The position numbers were made by a program, and so were the translations under genes. From Pseudoips prasinana (taxonomy: Eukaryota > Arthropoda > Insecta > Lepidoptera > Nolidae): a DNA stretch of 64,000 bases. Positions 1 to 10,600 of the stretch are shown in pieces; the first letter of the stretch is position 1; each line of letters begins with the position of its first letter. The DNA is taken from contig OX621234.1 in assembly GCA_951640165.1 (NCBI GenBank), positions 8,933,001 to 8,997,000 on the forward strand, written 5' to 3'. The notes beneath the pieces were generated by a model. It saw nothing but the letters and a program-made list of their open reading frames with translations. It searched no databases and was not told the origin of the DNA.

Positions 1-480
1 GCTTTTCTGTGAACCACGACCATCAAACTGCGATCGCCAACCTGACTGCCAAGCGTGATTCTGGCATATCCCTCCAGTATTTGGACAGGCTTTCGCCCAC
101 CTTTAGCAGGGGATGTAATTTGGCTCACATGATGATGTTGAATAAATCATAACATTATATAAAAAATAATTAAAACATTCAAGCTTTTATACAGATGTGG
201 AACTTGCTAAGGAAGTCAAACAGCACGTACATTAGTTTTTAATTTTGCCGTCGCCGTATCAGAAGACCTAATTCTTAGCATTTCATGGATTCACCGTGCG
301 GAAACCGGGTCCATCGCGTGGTAGAGGAGAGAACACTCGACAGAGTATGAGACTTGCGACTCAATATATATCATAATAACGTAAAATACAATTAAATTTC
401 GTAAAATCATAGATTATAAGTTGTAATTACTTGGTCCACTTTAAATATTGTTAATGTTTATCGTAATTATGTAGACATTT
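1..480. other. No recognised gene; start of window
   Basis: No exon or conserved protein is recognisable. The first ~165 bases are less AT-rich and keep one + frame (from base 3) open to about 150, then change abruptly to AT-rich DNA. This may be the end of an old retroelement, or upstream sequence of the RhoGAP68F gene, whose first coding exon should lie at or beyond this edge. I cannot tell which. Confidence 0.2.
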
Positions 481-487
481 AGTTCAA

Positions 488-674
488 TTCGACGGGCCTG
501 TTGGCGTGGTTGGTAAATACGCTGCCTTTTACGCCGCAGGTCGTGGGTTCGATTACCACCCGGGACAAATATTCGTGTGCATGAACATGTCTATTTGTCC
601 TGAGTCTGGGTGTAAATTATCTATACAAGTATGTATTTACAAAAGAAAAATAGTATATGTAATATATTAGTTAT
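488..674 (+). mobile_element. tRNA-derived SINE (family A), 5' part
   Basis: A tRNA-like head with an A box (TGGCGTGGTTGGTA) and a B box (GGTTCGATT), then a body containing AAGTATGTATTTACAAAAG. The same layout recurs at 14597, 44262 (minus), 49793 (minus) and 62129. This copy is interrupted at 674 by a ~117-bp insert and resumes at 792. There is no acceptor-stem pairing, so it is not a functional tRNA. Confidence 0.75.
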
Positions 675-791
675 CTTTTTTAGTCGGGACTAGTTCCTCG
701 CTCTTACCTACCACTGCAACTCCTGTAAGCCAGGATCAACAGTGGCACACAATGAAATGACACTGAGCGGTGAAGCTCAGGCATGTCCCGG
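675..791 (+). mobile_element. Short dispersed repeat inserted in a SINE
   Basis: A ~117-bp insert that splits the SINE. Its core (CCTGTAAGCCAGGATCAACA to GTCCCGGGG) recurs at 44637-44751 (+) and, degraded, on the minus strand at 7241-7330 and 9478-9525. The uninterrupted SINE at 14597 shows the host sequence without it. ATATTAGTTATC before and ATATCAGTTATC after look like a target duplication. Confidence 0.6.
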
Positions 792-885
792 GGAATATCA
801 GTTATCTGGTTTCCATAGTACAAACTCTGCTTAGTTTGGGATCAGATGGCCGTGTGTGAATAATGTCCCAGGATAATATTATTAT
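792..885 (+). mobile_element. tRNA-derived SINE (family A), 3' part
   Basis: Continuation of the SINE begun at 488. It contains CTCTGCTTAGTTTGGGATCA and ends near TGTCCCAGGATA, the tail shared by all family A copies here. Confidence 0.7.
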
Positions 886-1114
886 TAAGTATTATAATCA
901 ATTCAGAAGGTACATTTTATAACATTTAAAATACTGTACACTATTTGATATTATTTAATCACTATCCAAACTAAATTTCTCAATTATGGAATACGTGTGT
1001 TAAGAATAACTTTGTACTATAATTTTGAGTATCGACATTTCAAAGTGATTATTTCGAGAAAACTATTACTAAAATGTATATTCCTTTTTTCTTTTTAATA
1101 TAAACTCTTTGCAG

Positions 1115-1194
1115 CAGATTCTCCGGATATTGAAAATTCCTATGCAGTACCACATTCTCCTTCTACTTTCGAGTCAATATTTCAACAGAATTAA
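1115..1194 (+). other. Candidate alternative terminal exon
   Basis: A pyrimidine-rich tract ending TTTGCAG (1108-1114) precedes 25 open codons and a TAA at 1192. The reading needs one base from a preceding exon, the same acceptor phase as the supported exon at 1500, so it could be an alternative end of the same transcript. The peptide (DSPDIENSYAVPHSPSTFES at its start) matches nothing I recognise, and 25 open codons can occur by chance. Confidence 0.25.
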
Positions 1195-1499
1195 GTAGTA
1201 ATTGATCACTTTGACCAGTAGGTGTCTGCACTTACTGCATTGGAGGAGGCAATCATGAGTATCTTCCAAAGTGCAAGTATCGAAATATAAAGGACATAAT
1301 ATAAAAAAAAAATCTTTAACCATAAAAGCTAGCACCACATTTTATGTGTAGGCAGTAAGATGTATTTTAGGCACAACCTGTAGATACGGGGCTTTAGGCG
1401 AATAGTTTCTAAATGTGACAGCAAGCCTTGAAGAATCGGACCCATTTTACCAGACTGCTGGAGATTGATGAAGTTATCGAGCTGTATCATTGTTCACAG

Positions 1500-1624
1500 C
1501 GCCACTACCACCAGAGCTCCTGGACATACCGGATGTGCTGTTAATGGATAACTCGGCGAGCGACGGCACCATAGAGGAGAACTTCGAGGAAGCGCTCGCC
1601 AGGGCACCGGAAATTTATACAGAG
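1500..1624 (+). CDS. RhoGAP68F: RhoGAP68F exon, first seen (acidic N-terminus)
   Basis: Acceptor TTCACAG, donor GTACGT. Encodes 41 residues from [20 protein letters not shown], rich in Glu and Asp. It begins with the last two bases of a split codon and ends on a full codon. No ATG suits as initiator; the internal Met is unlikely to be the start. Confidence 0.85.
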
Positions 1625-4600
1625 GTACGTATGGCACTGAAAATATTTGTGTTCATAATTTATATGTTCATGATGGCGATACCCCATCTTTTTGATCCAC
1701 TTCATCATTACTCTGCAAGTTATAGAACTATTATTTTATTTTACATTCTAAACCAATAACTCAAATTTGAAGTGTATTATTTGTACTGTTAAAATAACGG
1801 TTTTTCCGTAACTTAAAACAAAATACGATTGTTTAAATATTTTTCCGGAACGGGTGGACTGATTTCGATATTACATTCTCTGGCAGATATCTGATGTTAT
1901 AAGGAGTAGAGTACCATTCAACAAAAAAAAAATGTTCCCAAGGTTTAGAAAAATAACTTTTAAACTGCCGATTTATTTGCGCGAAAATTAAAAAGCTTGT
2001 TACTTACATTGTTATTGAATATAATAATTCAATATCTAGAACTTAACCCACAATCTTCTTCTTTATTTCTAATTGAAAACCTTATTAAAAATATTTAGGC
2101 ACCAAAGAGTGTAAAAGTAAGAGCGTGAATGAGGGTTTAGTCCCAAAGACTGAAAAAGCTAAGTTAAAATGGTTTGGGCATTTAGAATGGATGAATGAAA
2201 GAAGATTGACAAAAGAAGTATACTTGGCCTAAAGAATGAATGGCTAGGTGAAAAGAACCCTCAACAGGCGACCATGTATGAAGAGTGAGGTTTGTGAAAT
2301 GGAAATCCGTTGTCTCTGCCTGCCCCTATGAAACAAAAACATGCTCTCATCTCAGTTTGCATTATTGTGATAATCAACTTCGGAAGCCTATATTATGGCC
2401 CGACATGCACTTGGCCGGTTTATGAACCGATTACTATTGTATCTTTTTTTATTCGTAGGTAATACAAATTGGTCTAACCGGATCAATTAAAAAAGTAATT
2501 ATGATTTTTATGTTGGGGCCAGATTACGTCAACACAGGAAGACTCTTTCGCCGAACTGAATGGCACTGGGCTGGTGGAAGTGGTGGGCGATGACGAGGTG
2601 GGGAGGAGAATCATCGTGGTGTCAGCCTGCAGGTTGCCGCCCAGCAAGGACTTGAACCCCGATCATTTACTCCAGTATGTTTATTTTTATGTTACCATGT
2701 TAAATACAGATGGCCAGAATATTTGGCTAGACGGGTTGACATAGCCCAAAGAATTGCAAAGCTGAAGTGGTAGTGGGCGGGGACATAGCTCGTAGAAGCG
2801 ACGCCCGTTGGGGCAGAGAGGTTTTCTGAGTGGCGACCACGAACCTTACGACGCAGCGTGGGCAGGCTCTGCTGAACTTGTGCGAGTCAGTGGAAACCGC
2901 TGAATACGGATAGCGCAAGACCGGCAGTTGTGGAGATGTTTGTCCAGCTGTGGACGTCTTTCAGCTGATATGATGATGATGATGAGGTCGCGCTGATGCT
3001 TACGCAGTAAACGTCAGCTTCACAATATTTTTATAAGCAATGGTCAAATTATTAAATTGATCTCTTAATTTCAGATACTTAATTTTCACATTGGGCAAAT
3101 ACGTAGAACAAGATTACAGCGTTGTTTATTTCCATTGTGGCTTAACAAGCAAGAACAAGCCCCCGTTATCATGGCTCTGGAAGGCGTACAGAACCTTCGA
3201 CAGGAAGTACAAGAAGAACCTCAAAGCTTTGTACCTGGTACATCCCACTAATTTCATCCGCATCGTATGGCAGATGTTGAAGCCAGCTATAAGCGTCAAG
3301 TTCGGAAGGAAAATGATGTACGTCAACTATTTACACGAACTGCAACAGTACCTCGATTTGGAGAAACTATGCATACCTGACGCTGTGTTGGAGTGAGTAT
3401 TTACATATACTTTTTTATTATATAATAGTTAGGTAAACCGCAAGCGGAGCGCCTGATGGTAAGTGATCACCGCCGCTGAACACTCGCAACACCAGGGGAC
3501 CCCCAAGTGCGTTGTCAGCCTTCAAGAAAGGAATATTCTCGCTTTTTTAAGGTTCCTATGTCATACGGGATGGGAAGAAGGTTCACAGTTAATTGATTCC
3601 ACAGAGATGCGCGGTTAAAAAAATAAAATACGTTTTTCACATGTAGACTTTAAAAAAGCGCTCGTAAATAGTGAAAACATTATTCTAGTAGTAGTAGTAA
3701 TATATTAAGATCAAATTATTATATATTTTTTTTATTTATGGTAACTTTAAACAGATTATTTATGGGTTATATCATTGCAATTTACAATTAAGTAAATCTA
3801 TATTTTACTAAAATTAATGATTTTAGACATATTTGTCAAAAGTGATATTATTAAGCTTCCATTACTATTTACAACTTTTATTGCTTTTGTATGAATATTT
3901 TATAAATATTTTACCCCAAAAAGTATGTAATACATATAATATTTAGTTTCACATTGTTTATGTCAATTATATTAAAATATCTTTGACCTAATGGTTTACT
4001 GGAAGGTAATAGCAGTCAAGGTCCTCCTTTACTTTTTAAATGAATTTTCGTGGAAGCCATAAACAATAAGTACCACGCAGGATCAACAGTGGTTACGGTT
4101 ATAAAAACGTAGTTCCTCCATTTCCCTTCAGAGATAAGTAAGATGCAAAATCTCAGAGAATGCCACGATTGCAACAAGAGAAGCCAGATTCAAAGCAACA
4201 AAGATACATATTAATAAGTACTTGAATTCAATAGCAGTAGCGGGAGTTAGCAGCGGACTGCAGAGCAGTGAATGCGTTATCAAAATGAATACAAATCCGC
4301 GCGCCATATAGCTTTTATATATGATAGCAAGGCACAGCAAGTGGGTCACCTGATGGTGATGTGTGATGAGCGCCGCCCATGGACATTCGCAACACCGGCC
4401 AAGCACTTTGGATTTTGAGTGCGCTGCTGGCCTTTAAGAAATGACTATTCCTTTCTTAAAGGCCAGCAGCGCACTCAAAATCCAAAGTTCACTTCTTGAA
4501 GGTTGTGATATAGATCGGAAATACCTCCGCAGTTGATTAGTTAGTACCACCCAGTGGATTTGCGCAGTAACAGTTTCTTGTGAAACGCACAGTGGTAGAC

Positions 4601-7600
4601 GCCCTTTCAACCAGGTGATATAGGGTTTATGGTGGATCGTGGCGACAGGTATAAGTTCGAACAAGTGCTGATAATATATAGACAGCGCACGCCAAGATCT
4701 CTGCAGGGGCAGGAACTGTATGATGTATAGCTAGTACACTAATATTATAAAGGTGAAAGTTTGTGAGTGTGTGAGTGTTTATGTTTGTCACTTCTTCACG
4801 TCTAAACGGCTGGAGCGATTTTAAAGAAATTTGGTGTGGAGTTAGCTGGTGCCCTGGATTAATTATGCGCGTAAAACGGCGGGGTATAGCTAGTATTACT
4901 ATAAAGGTGCATCAAAATCCATAAAAGCGATCCGGCCATTTAGCTCCATACATTTCCACACGCAAAGTTGTCGAGTACTTCTGTTGTTCTAGAATCATGA
5001 AATTACACTTTGTTTGGGAAATATTCCCAAATAGAAGGAAAAATCCGAAAGCCGGTAGTTACATCACTGTAACCTTTTGTAACCTTAACCTTGACCATAT
5101 GATATGGACGCTTTAAATCCCCAGGGCGTCACTCGTTGCCGACTCATAAATAATGTTCAGCATTTCCAATTCTATTAAATATAATTGATAAAGAGCCGTC
5201 TGAAGTAGCTCTGACCTTTCATCCTAATAGTACCTCATATTAAACAGTAATTCTGACTGTCATAATATTACTTATTTCTTTTTAAGTAAGCTTGAAGAAA
5301 TGTTTTATGAATATGACTACATTACAATAATATATTTTGATTAAATTGATGGTTCGTCTTCGTCTGTGGATCATAGCAAGTGAAGTTAGTTCGTACTGTG
5401 GTGACCCGAGACACGTTTCAGATTTCTTCAATAAAAGTACTATTTAGCAAGCATGCCCCCGCCTCAGCTTTTAATATCATGTATATGTTACAAAAACATA
5501 CCGTCCATTTGGTAACTTCATTCTTTTAGAAGTCTGTTCAATATTTTAATAAATCTTCGTAGTGATGTCGTGTCATTGTTATTTTGAGGGTTAAACCCAG
5601 CGATTAACTATGTTTTACGTTCTGTTCACGCTATTGGGCCAATCTGTTGCGGCTACGAGAATTTAACTAATAGTTTGGATTGATCTCTAGAGGAAACGCT
5701 CTGGATGTTACTAAGTGGAAAGACTAGGTATATATGTATCAAGCTATTGACTACGTGTAATCATAGTGATACATGTTCTCATGAGGAATCATGACATCCA
5801 TCAGACCACGTCTCGTTAATTGGCGATACAAGAACATATAGCCCAGATAAGTAGAAAAAAATAGTTCCCAATATAAATTAAATAAATAAAAAGATATTGA
5901 CCTAATTTGTCGACGTAGAATTAGAGCCGTCATATATCCTCGACCTCGAGATGCATATGAAATGCGTTCGTGTGCACCACCTTAGCTCGCAACTGCTGTG
6001 CTTCAGAAGTTACCGTCCCTTCATACTTTCTACTCACTCGTTCCTGTTGATTGTGTAACGCTTCATATATAAACGAAGAAATGTTTTCTTGTCAATATTG
6101 CTGTGGTGATTGGATAAGACAGTATGTACATATATAATCAAATAAATTAATAGGTGTTATGATTATATCGGATTAATGATTGGAAGTAACCAGTCAATTG
6201 TAACGTGGAAAATAAAAAGTTACTAAAAATAATTCTTGATATTTCAGGATTACATTTAAATAACACATTGAAATATATACGTAATGATTATTTAGTTAGT
6301 GTATTATTTGAAGCAGAAATATGGAGGGTGTAGGTTTTGGATGGGTTGGTGACGGGACATATACATCTAAACCGAGGATTGATAATATTATATACTTATT
6401 ACTTGTCTAAAACTGAAGGTGTCATATTTTCCTACATTGCCGTTACACGATATTAAATAACATAAAATAATAAAAAATATTAATGATTGATGACTTAAAT
6501 TTAGTTTATAATTATAATAATAAAATTAGACTGAATCGCAAGCAATCTTCGTGCGCAGGAGGCTTTTAAACAGTTGCCGTAGTTTTAGGAATCTCAGCAA
6601 CATTCTTTATACACTAATGACTCGAGGCGACACAGGGTGGTAGGTTCTACCTAGGTTGTCGGTGCTGGCTCTGGATAACGTACCAGAAAGGACTCAGTGT
6701 TATAGTGACAACCACCTTTGTCTAACGCGTAAGGTGTCTAACGTGTAGGGTGTCTAACCTAAGCTTATAAATACGTTACGGTCAAAAAGTTTTATTGAAT
6801 GATTTTTGGCAAGAGAGTCTTTCTGGATCAGCCCGGAGTCTGGAAGTAGCCAGTTGTTACACTCCCAGGACCTGACCACTAGTTGTTACAGAAAGCCTAA
6901 TGGCTAGAGATTTAACTCTTATCAGTTACCGGTTTCCTATAGGTTTTAAGAGGATTGTTCATATCATTTGGTCCTAGGTCTAAGAGTCTTAGAGATCCTC
7001 TCAGAAGCAACAAGATGGAGTATGAAGGGAGACCAGAAAATTTCCTTTCGATCCCCAAACCTTCATCATGTAGATACGATTGACCCCCTGCGAGGTATCT
7101 CCTCCCTATTCGCACTCCGCGGAAAATCTCTCGCCATCCGTCATTTTTTCTAACTATACGCAACAAATTTAGTCAGTAAACAACTGTGTAAAGCAACTGT
7201 CTTGGATCCTGATACATCACAGTTGAAGTATTTCTCTGGGACACCGATCAGTGCCTCTTAATTGTGTGCCATTGTTGATTCCGACTTACAGTAGGTGCAT
7301 TGGTGGGTAACAAAGTGGGACTAGTCCAGCTGGGGCTCTACCGGCTAAGTCACCGAACATCGATTTATTAAATGGCGTTCAAATAAATATAGGTTAAAAA
7401 TGACTTAATCAACCGTTAAACCGGCTTCAACGTTGACAATCGATTGTGGACCATTTATGACATCACATGTGCTCAGGGAAGCCGAGTTAACGATTGATTA
7501 AGTCATTTTTAACCTTTATTAATTTGAACGCCATTAAAGAAATTTATGTTCGGCGATTTAGCCGGTAAAGCCCCTGGTTGTCATTAAAACTTTACCTTTT

Positions 7601-10600
7601 GAATTGAAACCTGTCAATCATGCCCAAGGAGACGGACTATTCATAGGTCGTACTTTCAGGATTGATTATTTCAATAATATATGGATGTGTGATTATGGTG
7701 TAGTCAGGTCAGGGCTCGCGCTCATGTTTGAATGTATGTCAAGGAAATTTTAAACAAATCATATTTCCGATAACCACAGGTTGGATGATTCCAATAGGTA
7801 CTTAGTTGGCCTTTCACTGGACCTTCTCAAAGGTAAGGCATTTGAAGGCGATGTTTAACTATTTTCTACTCGAAAGCTTCACTGTTATGTAAACATATTA
7901 ATTTACACGAAGGATTTAAAGGTACTTTACATTTTCGACTGCTTCGAATCTCGAAGGGGCGCTGAGCTGGATGCCAAGCGCGATGAATTGACAGACCAAC
8001 TGCGGCGATCAATTACAACTATTAGAATGGTGTGCTAACATGCCAGAAATGTGCGAGGGATTTTTCTAATAAAACTGGCTACAGTCACAGGCACACGAAC
8101 GTCGGCTACAGTAGGAGAAGAAGCGGTCGCCGTGGCCGAAAACTGCCGGCACATAATCAATCAATCAATCCAACATTTTATGGTTATGATTATATATACA
8201 TACATTTATGATTGATTTATGATGACATACAATTATGATTCTATTTGGACTCCACCGTTATACTATTATAATGTTAATGTTATAGGTTTTATAGCAGCAT
8301 ATTTTGGCCATCGACACCAAAGCACAGAATACTTTACACTAATAATTTAATCTAATTCGTGCGGCTGAATCCTTGTCACTTTAGGTATTTCTCGCGAACT
8401 ACACCATTATCATGTCAATTGAAAGACAGCTGGACATTGGCCTTCCCCGATCGTGGGCTTGCGGACTAATAATACAAAATTAAGGCCCCTAACACAATTG
8501 AGTATATGGAATACTAATCTGACGAAGACAGCACTTTATCGGCGTGCCGATGTACAGACGCCAGCTGCTGGCGTCTGTACATCATGTGCTGCACATCCAG
8601 CTACTCAATCTGCCAAATTTATTTTATAGATTTTCTACTTTATCACATAACCGTAACGTTCACTTTTAATTGGGGAAATTTGATAATTTGGGGTAGCTTG
8701 ATGTGCTGGCGTCTGTACACCAAATGTTCTAATGTTACAAGACTGAATAAGATTCGGGGTATTTGATTGTGTTTTGTCACGTATCCTATCGTATTTTTTA
8801 TCTATTTTAGATACGACAAATCGTTACTGTCCAAAAACCCGCGGGCTGCTGAGTTGGCGCGGCAGAACACGGAGCCGATGGAGAAGACGGGCGCCCAGAG
8901 CTACGTAACAGTAACGCCGAAGGAAAGTCTTTCCCCGCCGTCGACGCAACAGTTCGGGGTATCCCTGCAATTCATCAAGGATAACAATGCGAATATGGTC
9001 GGCTCCATACCGCCCGTGGTGCGGCAGTGCGTCGAGTTTTTATCACAGCCTGATGGTGAGTTTGTTGCATGTGTGATGCGACTTAAACATGCATATGCCT
9101 TGCTGATGTGCATGCAGTACCCATGGATTGTTAAGGCAAGTATATTCCATTTCAAACCCTGTAAAGTTCGCCAACGCGTCGGGCTGTGATGTGAGCTTAC
9201 CAGGAGAATCTATGTGTATATTTAGTCGTCAAATATGCTGCGATTTGATGACTATTGTAACACGCGGCGCGGAAGGAATCCTACTTTTTTGGCAACCGGT
9301 ACCATGGCAATGACACATGTTGCGTTGTTTTAATTTCAATACCCTTTACATAAATTCGACTGACTATGTTACTGCTTCGCTCTGGAGGTAACTGGAACAA
9401 CTTATTCTAACTCTGTCTTGTATGGTTCTGATTATACTCGATACTGGATACAAGGCAGTTTACGCTATTTCCCGGGATGAGTACATCCTGGCATACAGGA
9501 GTTGCAGTGGTGTGGTCTTCGAAAACGATTGCCAGTTTATCCGTTTAGTTTAGTAACTAAAACTGATATGTTCTCACCGGTCCGTAAGTGATTGGCTAGG
9601 TTAAGCAACTAGGCTCACGGTCAGTCGATAGATGGGTGACCGCCAAAGTGGTTTAATTTCTGAGCGTATCCGTCTTTTTATGCTCTGTAAGCCGCCCAGT
9701 AGTCCTTTGACAGGACTTAACGAATGTTGCCTAATGGCCACAACCGGGACCGACAGCTTAACATTCCTAAATCTGTCGGTCCCGGTTGTAGCCACTAGGC
9801 AAGAGTCGTTAAGCCCTGTGAAAGGACTACTGGGCGGCTTGCGGCTCTGACATCAGTGCAATGTAACCACTGCCCATACGATAAGTAAGTTCGATAGATA
9901 GGTATGTGATGTATCTAAATAGCTATATTATTCCAGCATTGGAAACCGAGGGCATATTCCGACGGTCTGCCAACATGTCGGTGATCAAGGAGCTGCAGCG
10001 GTCGTGCAACAGAGGCGAGCCCGTTAGGTTCAGGAACGACCCTCACAACGCCGCGGTCCTTCTTAAGACTTTCCTAAGAGACTTGGAAGAACCACTCATG
10101 ACATTCGACCTGTATGAAGAGATACTCAAATTCCAGAGTAAGTCACCTTTATAATTCTGGAGTCCCACGTTGGTCTACCATGAGCAGCTGCAGAGAATGA
10201 GGTCCCGGGTGGGGCCAAAACGCGAGATGTCGGAAATTTTATTGTTTTTTATTTATTTAAACACGTATAAACTATCATCACAGGCACTTCAAACCTAATT
10301 CAATAGCCTATCTACTTATAAATTAAAGACAAAATGGTAACTCAATAGAAACTGCACAATAAGCGGCCTGTGTAAATTCGTTCAGCGTAAAAGAGATCAA
10401 TTCTGTGAGCCATCGTGTTGAGCGCCCGCGCAGAAGGCACGTGCGCACGTGCGGCAAATTAAGTTCTTTCTAGCAAAAATCTTTGACTGCACGTGTGGCG
10501 CAGCGGTTAGGACGGCCGCCTCGCCACTTCGTGTCCCGGGTTTGATTCCCGCGGAGGACAGCTTTGTGTGTGAACCATAAATATCTGTTCGGAGTCTGTA

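Noticed and set aside
488..570. tRNA gene
   Set aside because: Same reason: it is the head of a SINE repeated many times here.
6912..7166. Small genes on either strand
   Set aside because: Open on both strands at once, no family likeness, inside an intron.
9577..9650. Functional 5S rRNA gene
   Set aside because: Only the promoter-region order is kept, both ends are missing, and the changes are shared with another copy.
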